The position numbers and the translations under genes were made by a program. From Marinobacter orientalis (GTDB taxonomy: Bacteria > Pseudomonadota > Gammaproteobacteria > Pseudomonadales > Oleiphilaceae), in the NCBI RefSeq assembly GCF_004792665.1, contig NZ_SRZX01000004.1, forward strand, positions 62,001 to 126,000: a DNA stretch of 64,000 nt, given 5' to 3'. The notes below the pieces were generated by a model. The model worked only from the letters and a program-made list of their open reading frames with translations. It did not search any database and had not been told where the DNA came from. This document shows positions 17,833 to 30,798 of this stretch, in pieces; within the stretch, counting starts at the first letter, position 1; each line of letters begins with the position of its first letter.

Positions 17833-19746
17833 GTGAGCACGGACATCAGTCCCCCATCCATTGAGACCGCTGCCATTGAATGGCGGGAAGGTGTGCCCTG
17901 CTCCACCCGTTTTGACGATGTCTATTTCAGTCGTGATGATGGACTGGAAGAAGCCCGTCACGTGTTCATTCGCCATAATCGATTGGCCGAGAGGTTTGCC
18001 AGGGTTCCAGCCGGCGGTTCATTTGCCATCGCCGAAACGGGGTTTGGTACCGGGCTGAATTTTCTTGCCGCCTGGCAAACCTGGGAAGCGTCAGGCCCCG
18101 CCGATAATGCGTGCCTGCACTTCATTTCCGCTGAGCGTTATCCCCTTGACCGTGAAGATCTCCGCCAGGCGTTGTCCTTGTGGCCGGAACTCGGCGATTA
18201 CGCAGCTCAACTGCTTGACCAGTACCCGCCGCCAGTCCAGGGCGCTCACCGGCTGGTGCTGGCCGCCGGGCGTATCCGGCTGACGTTGTTCTTTGGCGAT
18301 GTCCTGGAAGCCTGGCGCGAACTGGACTTCCATGCCGATGCCTGGTTTCTGGACGGTTTTGCCCCGGCCAAAAATCCGGACATGTGGGAACAGGCAGCGA
18401 TCACGGCTCTCAGACGCCATAGCAGACCGGGCACCACGATGGCGACCTTTACGGCCGTTGGTGAAGTTCGCAGGCTGCTCACGAATGCCGGGTTCACGAT
18501 GCGGAAAACGCCGGGGTTCGGGCGCAAGCTGGAAATGATGGCCGGAGAGCTTCCCAGGGTCCCGGAGGCGGGCGGCCATGAAAGCCCGACAGCTCCGCAT
18601 TCCATCGCCATTATAGGCGCAGGCGTTGCTGGCAGCCTGCTGGCTCGCAACCTGGCCCAGCGGGGAGTTGAAGTAACTCTGATAGACAGGGCGGCGGATG
18701 CAGGCATGGCAGCATCGGGCAATTGCCAGGGCGCCCTGTACGTGAAGCTCGGCGTGGAATTCAATGACCAGGCGAAGCTTGGCCTGAGTTCCTTGCTGTT
18801 CAGTCAGCGCTACTACGCTCAATCCGGGGATCATTGCTGGCACCCTACCGGCCTCATCCAGCTGGCCTACAGTGATACAGAGGCCGTCCGACAGGCCCGC
18901 TTCATCGCGCGCAATGATTACCCACAAGCCGTTCTCCGCCCCATCGACGCCACCGAGGCCTCCCGCCTGGCCGGCATTCCCGTCAACAGCGATGGCCTCT
19001 GGTTTCCCCTCAGTGGTTGGCTGGAGCCCGGCAGGTTGTGCCGCTCGCTGGTCCGCCACTCGCGGATACGTCACTGCTTTGGCTTTGACGTGCACCGGCT
19101 GACTCCCTGCAACGGCAGATGGCACATTGCCGGAAACGGTGAACAGGATGTTGTTGCTGACCGGGTGGTGATCTGTGCCGGGCACCTTACCCCGGAGCTG
19201 ATACCGTTGCGCAGTGAATTCCGCTTCCGGACCATCCGCGGACAGGTTTCCCACTTACCGGAACCATCACTGAATAACCCTGCCGTTGTACTCTGCGGCC
19301 CGGGATACATAAACCCCGCTCACAAGGGTACGGCACTGACCGGCGCAACCTTCGACCTTCATGATCATTCGCCGGCGCTTTCAGTTGAAAGCCACCGCGA
19401 AAACCTTTCGATGCTGGCTTCCATGGTGCCCAGTGTATTCAGTGGTCCAGCAATGCAACTGGACCCTGCCTTGCTTGAGGGAAAAGTGGCGTTTCGCTGC
19501 ACAACCCATGATTACCAGCCCGTTGCCGGCCCCCTGACCGACCCTGCGGGCCGCACACTGGAAGGCATCGACCTGTTTACCGGCCTGGGCAGCAAGGGCC
19601 TGACCTACGCCCCGTTGCTGGCAGAATATCTGGCAGACCGAATTACCGGTCAGCCACAGTGTCTGCCGGCGTCTCTGGCCAGGCGCGTCGCAACCCAGCG
19701 CTGCCACAGGCGGGATGCATCAGCATCGGAAACTATTGGCGCCTGA
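17833..19746 (+). CDS. mnmC: MnmC bifunctional tRNA wobble-uridine modification enzyme
   Basis: A 637-residue two-domain enzyme that finishes 5-methylaminomethyl-2-thiouridine at tRNA position 34. The N-terminal methyltransferase (about 1-240; FAIAETGFGTGLNFLAAW, WFLDGFAPAKNPDMW) performs the final SAM-dependent methylation. The C-terminal FAD oxidoreductase (about 250-615; IAIIGAGVAGSLLARNLAQR dinucleotide motif) removes the carboxymethyl group beforehand. Both halves are intact and of normal length. The start is GTG. It is followed 60 bases later by the CBS-domain gene. Confidence 0.95.
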   Translation: MSTDISPPSIETAAIEWREGVPCSTRFDDVYFSRDDGLEEARHVFIRHNRLAERFARVPAGGSFAIAETGFGTGLNFLAAWQTWEASGPADNACLHFISAERYPLDREDLRQALSLWPELGDYAAQLLDQYPPPVQGAHRLVLAAGRIRLTLFFGDVLEAWRELDFHADAWFLDGFAPAKNPDMWEQAAITALRRHSRPGTTMATFTAVGEVRRLLTNAGFTMRKTPGFGRKLEMMAGELPRVPEAGGHESPTAPHSIAIIGAGVAGSLLARNLAQRGVEVTLIDRAADAGMAASGNCQGALYVKLGVEFNDQAKLGLSSLLFSQRYYAQSGDHCWHPTGLIQLAYSDTEAVRQARFIARNDYPQAVLRPIDATEASRLAGIPVNSDGLWFPLSGWLEPGRLCRSLVRHSRIRHCFGFDVHRLTPCNGRWHIAGNGEQDVVADRVVICAGHLTPELIPLRSEFRFRTIRGQVSHLPEPSLNNPAVVLCGPGYINPAHKGTALTGATFDLHDHSPALSVESHRENLSMLASMVPSVFSGPAMQLDPALLEGKVAFRCTTHDYQPVAGPLTDPAGRTLEGIDLFTGLGSKGLTYAPLLAEYLADRITGQPQCLPASLARRVATQRCHRRDASASETIGA

Positions 19747-19806
19747 AGCAATCCAACATCCGGCCGATAACCTGAGAAGGCCCTGTTATGTCCGGAGCAA
19801 ACGATT

Positions 19807-20439
19807 ATGTCCATCTATGTCAGTGAACCCGGCCGTCCGGTCGGTACACGCCTTCCCGAGATATTTCGGGGCCGCCGCGTGGGCGAGGTCACAGAGCTGA
19901 CGGAAACCCATAAACTTGATGTCAGCCATAGCGAAAACACCGATGCCGAGTTCCAGATGGCAGCCAGGTCCGGGCGTCATCGTGCACTTGAGGAATACGG
20001 CTCAGCGACAGCCGGGGAGCCCAAAGAGCGAAGGCTTTACCTTCCTGTCTCCCAGATATGCACACCGACCCTGTTTTCATTGCCCGCTACTGCCACGGTG
20101 GCCGACGCACTGGAGACCATGGAAGAAAACGGTATACACCACATTGTCATTACCGCCGACGGAAACGTGGCAGGACTGGTGGATCTTCGCTGGTTACTGA
20201 CCTGGTTGCACGAATCAGAAGATCACGCCCCGGATTCCGGTTTCGTGAATATCGAGTTACCGGCATTTCTGACCGCTTCGCCGGAAACCGATGCCCACCA
20301 GTTGGCAAGGCTGATGCTGGCTCACCAGCTCAGCGCCGCACTGGTCGTCGACGAGACCGGCCGTCCTGCCGGGGTAGTGACCAGCACTGACTATCTCCGG
20401 CTATATGCCAGTGCAGGCCGCCATGAGGGTAGCGTGTAG
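19807..20439 (+). CDS. CBS-domain pair protein of unknown role
   Basis: A 210-residue soluble protein. Residues about 76-205 form two CBS domains (VSQICTPTLFSLPATATVAD, then PAFLTASPETDAHQLARLML with GVVTSTDYLRLYA), a module that usually binds adenine nucleotides. Residues 1-70 form a polar extension with no domain I recognise (SIYVSEPGRPVGTRLPEIFR). No membrane segment or catalytic domain is present, so a regulatory role is likely but the partner is unknown. It lies after mnmC and convergent with ligA. The short gap contains a 12-bp palindrome CGCGAGCTCGCG at 20464-20475. Confidence 0.8.
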   Translation: MSIYVSEPGRPVGTRLPEIFRGRRVGEVTELTETHKLDVSHSENTDAEFQMAARSGRHRALEEYGSATAGEPKERRLYLPVSQICTPTLFSLPATATVADALETMEENGIHHIVITADGNVAGLVDLRWLLTWLHESEDHAPDSGFVNIELPAFLTASPETDAHQLARLMLAHQLSAALVVDETGRPAGVVTSTDYLRLYASAGRHEGSV

Positions 20440-20484
20440 TCAACAGGTGGGGTAATGAGTCTGCGCGAGCTCGCGGATTCAGAA

Positions 20485-23573
<3,089 letters not shown>

Positions 23574-23704
23574 AGTAGTGCTGTCCTGTTTGCAGATCGG
23601 ATATCGTTGCTACTCTAAAAAAAGCCTGTAATGAATACAACGCAAACACAGGCCAGATGGCGGTTTCGTCATTTTTGCACGAACATTGACTGGCGGACAC
23701 CCGG

Positions 23705-26700
23705 TCAGGCCTCTGCCAGTGCTGCGGCCTCATCCACATCAACCGATACCAGCCGTGAACAACCCTGTTCGTGCATGGTAACACCCATTAACTGATCGGC
23801 CATTTCCATGGCGATTTTGTTGTGGGTAATGTAGATGAACTGTACCTGTTTCGACATTTCCCTCACCAGATTGGCGTAACGGCCCACATTCGCATCGTCC
23901 AGGGGCGCGTCCACCTCGTCCAGCATACAGAACGGTGCCGGATTGAGCTGAAAAATCGAAAACACCAGCGCAATTGCCGTCAATGCTTTCTCGCCACCGG
24001 ACAGAAGATGGATCGTGCTGTTTTTCTTGCCGGGCGGCCGCGCCATGATCGCCACACCTGTTTCCAAAAGATCTTCACCGGTAAGCTCCAGGTAGGCGTT
24101 GCCACCCCCGAATACTTTCGGGAACAGAGCCTGCAGCCCACCATTCACCTGGTCAAAGGTTTCTTTGAAGCGCTGGCGGGTTTCCCTGTCAATCTTGCGA
24201 ATGGCGTTGTCGAGGATTTCCAGGGCTTCCATCAGGTCTTCATGCTGACTGTCCAGATAAGTCTTGCGCTCACTCTGTACCTGATACTCCTCAATAGCTG
24301 CCAGGTTAATGGCACCCAGGCGCTGAATCCGTGCGCCAAGTTTCTCCAGCTCTTCTGCCCAGACCTCTTCGGTGGCATCCTCCGGCAATGTCGACAGAAC
24401 CTCATGCAGGCGGATATCCAGTTCTTCCAGCTGCTCGAGGTGATTACCAGCGCGAATTTCCAGTGCCTGGGATTCCATCTTCAGCTTTTCAAGGCTGGCC
24501 CTGACGTCCTGAACGCTATGTTCTATGCGGCTGCGGCGCTGCTCCTTGTCGCGTACGTCCCGATCGATTTCCTCAAGTGCGTCCCGCGCTGCGCCCAGCT
24601 TTCCTTCCTCGGCAAGACGACGGTCCAGCAGGCCCTCCAGCTGCATCTGCAGGTCTTCAATGGGCTCCTCCGCGCTCTCGCGGCTTTCCCGAAGGATATC
24701 CAGGCGTTCGTCCAGACGCTCTTTCTGCAACTGCATGCGGTCAATGGTCTGCCGCAGGCCGTCCCGCTGACTGTTCAGGGACTGCAGCTGAAGCTGTAAC
24801 TGGTGTGCACGGTCGCGATCGTGCCTGGCCTCCTGGCGCAGGTGGTCCAGGTTTTCCCGCAGCACATCGCGACGCTCAAGCAGACGTTCTTTCTCATCAT
24901 CACTGTCTTCCGTGGAGGCGAGAGCCTGCTGCCACTCCTCACGGGTCTCCTGCAGCTGTTCCTGCTGGCCTTCCAGATTCATGGACACATCCGCCAGATC
25001 GTCGCCAATACGTTGCAGCCGGGCATCGATCTGTTCGGCACGGGCTTTCAGGCCGCTGATCTTCGATGACAGGGCTGCCAGGTCCCGGTCAGCATCCGCC
25101 AAACGGGCCTGGGCTTCGTCTCTGGTCGCCTCTGCACGCTCGGACCGCTCCAGCAAACGGTCCAGGTTATCCGTGGCGGATTCAAGGGCGGCTTCTGCCT
25201 GTTCCAGCTCCCCTGCCAGTGCGGTGACCTTTTTCTGGCGCTCAATGACACCGATCTGCGCGGCGTCAGAATCAGGCATCAGAATCCAGTCTACAGAAAC
25301 CCAGGCTCCTTCAGGCGTGATGATGCTTTTCCCCGGCGCCAGCGTGTCTTGCCGTCCCAGGGCTTCGTTCATGGTCTCTGCCGTATCCACCATTGCAAGC
25401 AGGGGAGCCATGCCACCGGCACCGGTTACCTTGCCGGCAAGCCCCTCTGAATGGCTGGTGCCACTGGACTCACTGCTTACCAGTGCCAATCCGCGGGGGG
25501 CCGCGGCCATCTCTGATTGCACCGAATCCAGACCAGGGACACTGAGCCCCTGGGTAAATCGGCCGATTACCTGCTCAACCGCGAACTCCCAGCCATCCTC
25601 GATTTTCAGCTGTTTGGCCAGTCGCGGGCTGTTGCTCAGGCCCCGATCATTCAGCCAGGCCTGCAGGGTATCGTCGTGCCCTCCCATCTGTTCATCAAGC
25701 AGCGCCTGCTGGGATTCCAGTGATGCTCTCAGGCTCTGGACCCGTTGCCGCGCATTGCTGGCTGTCTGCTCTGCATCCCCCTGTTGATGCCGTGCCTCCC
25801 GAAGTTCATCCTGAACGGATTCGATCCGCTCCGATGCTTCGTCCCGCTGTAATTCCAGGGTTTCCTGCTGCTCGAGAAAATCATCCAGCCCGGCACGGTC
25901 AAGTTGGCTTTCAAGCAGTTCCTGCTCCTCTTTCAGCTTTTGCTGGCGGCTGCGAAGCTGCTCAATGGCATTTTCCAGGGAACGGATGCGGGACTGGGCC
26001 AGCTCGGCCTGGCGACGGGCATCCGCGGAGCGGGAACTGAAATCCTCCCAGTCATGCTGCCATGCGCTCATTGCATCTTCGGCATTCTGAAGTTTTTCGC
26101 CGGACTCTTCAGACTTCTGTGACAGCGCTTCCTGTTCCGGCTCCAGCATATCGAGCTCTTCCCGGATTGCGGACAGTTTCTCCTGGTCCTGCTCCAGTTC
26201 ACGGGCCAGTTCGCGCTGGTTCGCCATGGCCTGATCCAGCTCTGCAGCTGTCTGGCGGCTGCGCTCACGCTGGTGTTCCAGGCTCTGTTCAAGGCGGGCG
26301 ATATCAGCGCCGGCTTCGTAATAGCGGGCCTGGGCTTTGTTGAAGTGCTGGTTGCGGTCCTGGTGACTTTCCCGCAGGGTATCCAGGGAGGTTTCCAGGC
26401 TGACACGCTCGGACAGTTGCCTCTCCAGTTCCAGTTCGGTATCCCGGATCCGCGAGCGCCAGGTTTGCAGGTCCTTATCCAGTGACTGCCAACGCAGAAC
26501 TGTCAGCTCGGCCTTCTTCTGTCGCTCTTCCTGCTTGTATGTCCTGTACTTTTCCGCTGCCTGGGCCTGGCGCTCCAGATGTTGCAGCTGTCGCCCCAGT
26601 TCGTCCCGCAGATCTGTCAGACGCTCGAGGTTTTCCCGGGTGCGGCGTATACGGCTTTCCGTTTCCTTGCGGCGCTCCTTGTACTTGGAGACGCCAGCCG

Positions 26701-27199
26701 CTTCTTCAATATAGACTCGCAGCTCTTCCGGCTTGGCTTCGATCAGCCGGGAAATCATGCCCTGCTCGATGATCGCGTAGCTGCGGGGGCCCAGGCCGGT
26801 GCCCAGGAACAGATCGGTTATGTCGCGGCGACGGCATTTGGAGCCGTTGAGGAAGTATTCTGACTGTCCTTCCCGGGATACCCGGCGCCGGACGGAGATT
26901 TCGTTGAAGCGGACAAATTCGCCGGGGGCGGAACCGTCACTGTTGTCGAACACCAGTTCGATGGACGCCTGGCCAACCGGTTTGCGAGCGCCGGAGCCGT
27001 TGAAAATGACGTCCGACATGGACTCGCCACGGAGGTACTTGGCGGAGCTCTCGCCCATGACCCAGCGGACGGCATCAATGATATTGGACTTGCCACACCC
27101 GTTAGGGCCCACAACAGCTGTCATGTTGGAAGGGAAGGGCACCGTAGTCGGGTCTACGAATGACTTGAAGCCAGAGAGCTTGATGGATTTCAGGCGCAT
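23705..27199 (-). CDS. smc: Smc chromosome condensation ATPase
   Basis: A 1164-residue SMC protein that, with ScpA and ScpB, compacts and segregates the chromosome. The N-terminal ATPase half has Walker A GPNGCGKSN (about 32-40). Two long coiled coils flank a hinge near residues 520-650 (LAKQLKIEDGWEFAVEQVIG onward). The C-terminal half has the signature LSGGEKALTAIAL (about 1065) and Walker B PFCMLDEVDAPLDD. It starts immediately after the GntR-type gene (1 base) and is followed by zipA. scpA and scpB lie a few kilobases away on the same strand, so the whole complex is encoded here. Confidence 0.97.
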   Translation of the reverse strand: MRLKSIKLSGFKSFVDPTTVPFPSNMTAVVGPNGCGKSNIIDAVRWVMGESSAKYLRGESMSDVIFNGSGARKPVGQASIELVFDNSDGSAPGEFVRFNEISVRRRVSREGQSEYFLNGSKCRRRDITDLFLGTGLGPRSYAIIEQGMISRLIEAKPEELRVYIEEAAGVSKYKERRKETESRIRRTRENLERLTDLRDELGRQLQHLERQAQAAEKYRTYKQEERQKKAELTVLRWQSLDKDLQTWRSRIRDTELELERQLSERVSLETSLDTLRESHQDRNQHFNKAQARYYEAGADIARLEQSLEHQRERSRQTAAELDQAMANQRELARELEQDQEKLSAIREELDMLEPEQEALSQKSEESGEKLQNAEDAMSAWQHDWEDFSSRSADARRQAELAQSRIRSLENAIEQLRSRQQKLKEEQELLESQLDRAGLDDFLEQQETLELQRDEASERIESVQDELREARHQQGDAEQTASNARQRVQSLRASLESQQALLDEQMGGHDDTLQAWLNDRGLSNSPRLAKQLKIEDGWEFAVEQVIGRFTQGLSVPGLDSVQSEMAAAPRGLALVSSESSGTSHSEGLAGKVTGAGGMAPLLAMVDTAETMNEALGRQDTLAPGKSIITPEGAWVSVDWILMPDSDAAQIGVIERQKKVTALAGELEQAEAALESATDNLDRLLERSERAEATRDEAQARLADADRDLAALSSKISGLKARAEQIDARLQRIGDDLADVSMNLEGQQEQLQETREEWQQALASTEDSDDEKERLLERRDVLRENLDHLRQEARHDRDRAHQLQLQLQSLNSQRDGLRQTIDRMQLQKERLDERLDILRESRESAEEPIEDLQMQLEGLLDRRLAEEGKLGAARDALEEIDRDVRDKEQRRSRIEHSVQDVRASLEKLKMESQALEIRAGNHLEQLEELDIRLHEVLSTLPEDATEEVWAEELEKLGARIQRLGAINLAAIEEYQVQSERKTYLDSQHEDLMEALEILDNAIRKIDRETRQRFKETFDQVNGGLQALFPKVFGGGNAYLELTGEDLLETGVAIMARPPGKKNSTIHLLSGGEKALTAIALVFSIFQLNPAPFCMLDEVDAPLDDANVGRYANLVREMSKQVQFIYITHNKIAMEMADQLMGVTMHEQGCSRLVSVDVDEAAALAEA

Positions 27200-27200
27200 A

Positions 27201-27884
27201 TCAGGCGCTCACCTCTTGCTTCAGAATACTTAATACCTGTTGGCGCTGATGTTCACCAAACTCGCAGATTGCCTGTTCAAGGCCGGGGGAATCACCCCGC
27301 AGAGCGGCATCGGCAAGCAACCGGAAAAAGCGACCGGTTTCCTCCAGTTCATCGCGGAAATTCTCCAGGGCGACAAAATAGGTGCGGCTGATGGCGGGAC
27401 GGAAATTTTCCAGGGTCTCTTCCAGGAACGGGTTTTCCACCAGCCCATAGGTGTAGCGCATAACCCCGAAACCCGCGTCGATCACCTGTTCTGCCGCATC
27501 GCCCCTGGAGGAATTAAGCGCATCGATTACCGCCTGCAGCTCGCGAACTCGCGCCATGACCCCGGACAACTGCTCGCCGGACCAGCGCTCAAGCAACTTG
27601 CGCCCCAACATGCACAGTAGGTCGATATAGATATCGTAGAGGCTGTTCACCAGTTCCGGTGTCAGACTGGATACCACAGCGCCCCTGCGCGGAAAAATTT
27701 CCACCAGATGACGGCGCTGGAGAATCAGCAGGGATTCGCGCACCGAGCCGCGGCTGACATTGAGTTCTCCGGCTACCTTCAGCTCCTGTATCCGTTCGCC
27801 CGGTTTGAGATCACCGGTGACAATGCGTTGCCCGATATGCTGGGCTATCTGCTCGGAAAGACTTTCGGGGGCCTGAAACCTCAT
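27201..27884 (-). CDS. GntR family regulator with FCD domain
   Basis: A 227-residue DNA-binding protein. Residues about 8-75 are a winged helix-turn-helix of the GntR type (LKPGERIQELKVAGELNVSR, then GSVRESLLILQRRHLVEIFP). Residues about 90-215 are a helical effector-binding domain of the FCD class. It lies one base upstream of smc, an arrangement found in related genomes, although a role in controlling smc is not established by the sequence. It is divergent from the diguanylate cyclase at 28159 across an AT-rich gap. Ligand unknown. Confidence 0.88.
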   Translation of the reverse strand: MRFQAPESLSEQIAQHIGQRIVTGDLKPGERIQELKVAGELNVSRGSVRESLLILQRRHLVEIFPRRGAVVSSLTPELVNSLYDIYIDLLCMLGRKLLERWSGEQLSGVMARVRELQAVIDALNSSRGDAAEQVIDAGFGVMRYTYGLVENPFLEETLENFRPAISRTYFVALENFRDELEETGRFFRLLADAALRGDSPGLEQAICEFGEHQRQQVLSILKQEVSA

Positions 27885-28014
27885 AAAGTTGGTCGCTCAC
27901 TCACTACTGGCAGCCAGGAATAAGCGCAGAAGTTTACCACAGCCGCTGGCCGGCCCAATCCCCTTGTCCGACATTTTGACGATCCGGTTGGTACGGCAGT
28001 TTACTGCCGGTTTA

Positions 28015-28080
28015 TTGACATACCGTTTAGCTCTATCATCAATAAATCTATAAATTATATTAGATATATATTATAGAACA
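28015..28080 (+). promoter_or_regulatory. AT-rich divergent promoter region
   Basis: TTGACA at 28015-28020 is followed by a 40-base tract of almost pure A/T (28041-28080) with several TATA-like hexamers, between the GntR gene and the diguanylate cyclase. No single -10 at ideal spacing stands out, so the exact promoter is uncertain. Confidence 0.4.
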
Positions 28081-28158
28081 TTGTTATTGCACGTTATTAT
28101 TCGATTGGCTGAAAACTTGCTTGCTGATACGCAAAATACCTTCAACGGGCCGTGTCGA

Positions 28159-29088
28159 GTGAAAAACATCCCAACGATCAACAAGTCAGGACCTCAACCT
28201 CAAAAGCTCGCGGCGCTCAGACAGGCTCATCGGGAATGGACTGAATCACCGGATGCCCTCACCCGTCTTACCCGCAGGCTGTCAACGACCCTCAATCTGG
28301 AAACCCAACTGGCCATCCTGGCGGAAGAGATCAGCGCCGTGGTGCCCTTTGACTGTATGAACTACCGCCACCAGATCGCCGCCCGCGAGTTTGTGTATGC
28401 CACCGGCATGGGCGGCCCGCATCGTTGCGATTACCGCCTGAACCTGGAGGGAAGCTTCTATGGCACCCTGTCGCTCAGTCGGCGCCAGAAATTTGCTGAG
28501 CAGGAACTGGAAGGCATTGAGCTGATACTGGCTGCTGCTATCTGCCCGATTCGTAATGCCTGCCAGTTCATTGCCATCGAACAGGCCGCGCTGACAGATT
28601 CCCTGACCGGTGTGCCCAACAAGCGCGCAATGGACGAGGTCCTGGCGCGGGCATGCTGCCTGGGTGACCGGCATGGCGAGGATTATTCGCTGATTCTGTG
28701 TGACCTCGACCATTTCAAGGCGGTTAATGACCGGTACGGCCACGTAGTCGGGGATCACATCCTTAAGCTGGCAGCCGTCGAGCTGCAGAAGGCGGTGCGG
28801 AATTCGGACAGCGTCTACCGCTTTGGCGGCGAGGAGTTTGCCATCCTGCTACCCCACACCAATGAAAGCCATGCCCGCGTCGTTGCTGATCGAATTCGCG
28901 AGTATATCAGCTCCATATCCGTTAACTGTGGTGACACTGACGTTTCGGTCAGCACCAGCTGCGGTGTGGCCCAGCGTCTTCCCGATGAAACCGCCAATCA
29001 ATGGCTGACGCGCGCCGACGAAGCCTTGTACCGGGCGAAAGACCATGGTCGTGACTGCACCAGGGTTTTCGCCGCTATCGGAAACTGA
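28159..29088 (+). CDS. Diguanylate cyclase (GGDEF domain)
   Basis: A protein of about 309 residues with an N-terminal GAF-like sensory region (about 20-145) and a C-terminal GGDEF domain making cyclic-di-GMP. The catalytic motif is GGEEF (YRFGGEEFAILLP) and is preceded by RNSD at the right spacing for the RxxD inhibitory site, so product inhibition is expected. The open frame extends to a TTG at 28081, but that lies within a very AT-rich stretch (28041-28080) that looks like promoter DNA, so the GTG at 28159 is preferred. The ribosome site is weak either way. The stop touches the rluB stop with no base between. Confidence 0.85.
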   Translation: MKNIPTINKSGPQPQKLAALRQAHREWTESPDALTRLTRRLSTTLNLETQLAILAEEISAVVPFDCMNYRHQIAAREFVYATGMGGPHRCDYRLNLEGSFYGTLSLSRRQKFAEQELEGIELILAAAICPIRNACQFIAIEQAALTDSLTGVPNKRAMDEVLARACCLGDRHGEDYSLILCDLDHFKAVNDRYGHVVGDHILKLAAVELQKAVRNSDSVYRFGGEEFAILLPHTNESHARVVADRIREYISSISVNCGDTDVSVSTSCGVAQRLPDETANQWLTRADEALYRAKDHGRDCTRVFAAIGN

Positions 29089-30060
29089 TTATCGCTTCGG
29101 TGATTTGCGTGCGACAGGCTTGCGAGCCGGTTTCTGATCGGGGCCCGAGCTGTCCACCTGCCAACGGGGATTGCCTGATTTCCGGGGTGCGGAACTCGGT
29201 TGTTTCCGGCGCTGGCGATCATGAACCTTCTGCTCGGACGGCGTTTTCGCCGGAATCGCAACCGGTTCCAGGTCCACTGCCTTACTGAGCGAGTCAACTG
29301 CTTTCTGGTCCAGCTCTTCCCACTTGCCCACGGTCAGCCGGCTGGGCAGGAAAACCGGTCCATAACGCACCCGCTTGAGACGACTGACCCGAACGCCCTG
29401 GGATTCCCACAGTCTCCGCACCTCCCGGTTACGCCCTTCCAGGAGAGTGACATGGAACCACTGGTTGATCCCCTTGCCGCCTGCTTGCGTAATATCGGAA
29501 AACTTCGCCATGCCATCGTCCAGCAGCACACCTTCCGACAGCCGCTTGATCATGGCTTCATCCACTTCGCCAAAAACCCTTACCGCGTACTCGCGGTCAA
29601 TCTGGCGGGACGGATGCATAAGCCGGTTGGCGAGTTCCCCATCGGTGGTGAAAAGCACCAGGCCGGTGGTGTTGATATCAAGCCGGCCAATAGCGATCCA
29701 GCGATGGTCACGGAGCCGCGGAAGACTGTCGAACACGGTCGGACGCCCTTCCGGGTCGCGACGGGTGGTTACTTCTCCTTCCGGCTTGTTGTAAATCAGC
29801 ACGCGCCGGAGCACTTCTGCGCCTGCCTCAATATCAAGGCGCTTGCCGTCGAGCTCAATCCGATCGCTGACAGAGGCTTTCTGTCCAGGCTCGGCCGGCT
29901 GGCCATTAATAACCAGACGGCCGGCCTCTATCCAGCCCTCGACTTCCCGGCGTGACCCTACGCCAGCCCGGGCCAGCAACTTCTGGATGCGTTCCGGGCC
30001 GGAAGGCGTGCTTTCTTCCTGCATTTTCTTTTCAGGCTTACGGGGGCGATCTGCCGCCAT
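29089..30060 (-). CDS. rluB: RluB 23S rRNA pseudouridine-2605 synthase
   Basis: A 323-residue pseudouridine synthase of the RsuA/RluB class. It has an N-terminal S4 RNA-binding domain (about 22-82; RIQKLLARAGVGSRREVEGW) and a catalytic domain with the active aspartate D128 in GRLDINTTGLVLFTTDGEL. A basic, disordered tail (about 270-323) is common in RluB. It modifies a uridine in the ribosomal peptidyl-transferase region. It follows scpB (36 bases) on the same strand, the usual scpA-scpB-rluB order. Confidence 0.94.
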   Translation of the reverse strand: MAADRPRKPEKKMQEESTPSGPERIQKLLARAGVGSRREVEGWIEAGRLVINGQPAEPGQKASVSDRIELDGKRLDIEAGAEVLRRVLIYNKPEGEVTTRRDPEGRPTVFDSLPRLRDHRWIAIGRLDINTTGLVLFTTDGELANRLMHPSRQIDREYAVRVFGEVDEAMIKRLSEGVLLDDGMAKFSDITQAGGKGINQWFHVTLLEGRNREVRRLWESQGVRVSRLKRVRYGPVFLPSRLTVGKWEELDQKAVDSLSKAVDLEPVAIPAKTPSEQKVHDRQRRKQPSSAPRKSGNPRWQVDSSGPDQKPARKPVARKSPKR

Positions 30061-30096
30061 GAATCTGTCCTTAACAAGTGGCTGATGCCGGCGGCA

Positions 30097-30759
30097 TCAG
30101 TGAAGTGTCTGCTCTGGCGAAGAGTCCGGTGTCATTTCGCCGTCCTCCTCGCCAGCATTCCTGGCCGGAGAGTCGAATTCGATCTCGGCCTGCATGTTTT
30201 TTTCAATTTCCCGCCCGATCTCTTCAAGATCGCGGATTTCGGAAAGCGGGGGCAACTGATCCAGCCCCTCCAGGTTGAAGTAATCCAGGAACTGTTTCGT
30301 GGTCGCGAACATCGCCGGCCGGCCGGGCACGTCGCGGTGGCCCACAACCCGTACCCATTCTCTCTCGAGCAAGGTGCGGACGATGTTACTGCTAACGGTG
30401 ACACCCCTGATATCTTCAATTTCACCCCGGGTAATGGGCTGGCGATAGGCAACCAGGGCCAGGGTTTCCAGCAGAGCGCGGGAATAACGCTGGGGCTTCT
30501 CCTCGAATAGCCGCCCGATCCAGGGCGCGTACTCTTCCCTTACCTGTAGCCGGTACCCGCTGGCCACCTTTCTCAGTTCAAAGCCCCGTCCCTGACACGA
30601 TTGCTCCAGCAACAAAAGCACATGCTCCATGATCTGCCGGCCCGGGCGCTCGTCTTCCTCAAACAGTTCCCGCAACTGTTCCACCGACAGCGGCTTGCCC
30701 GCGGCAAGCAGTGCCGCCTCGATAATCGCCTGGATTTTTCTGAGGTTTTCTTCATTCAT
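30097..30759 (-). CDS. scpB: ScpB condensin subunit
   Basis: A 220-residue kite-type subunit of the Smc-ScpAB complex. Two winged-helix units are visible in residues 1-170 (IIEAALLAAGKPLSVEQLRE and LETLALVAYRQPITRGEIED), with GVTVSSNIVRTLLEREWVRV typical of ScpB. The C-terminal tail is acidic and variable. It lies 39 bases downstream of scpA and upstream of rluB on the same strand. Confidence 0.95.
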   Translation of the reverse strand: MNEENLRKIQAIIEAALLAAGKPLSVEQLRELFEEDERPGRQIMEHVLLLLEQSCQGRGFELRKVASGYRLQVREEYAPWIGRLFEEKPQRYSRALLETLALVAYRQPITRGEIEDIRGVTVSSNIVRTLLEREWVRVVGHRDVPGRPAMFATTKQFLDYFNLEGLDQLPPLSEIRDLEEIGREIEKNMQAEIEFDSPARNAGEEDGEMTPDSSPEQTLH

Positions 30760-30798
30760 GGTTCACTACCGGGTATCGAATTGCGCGATGTCAGACGA

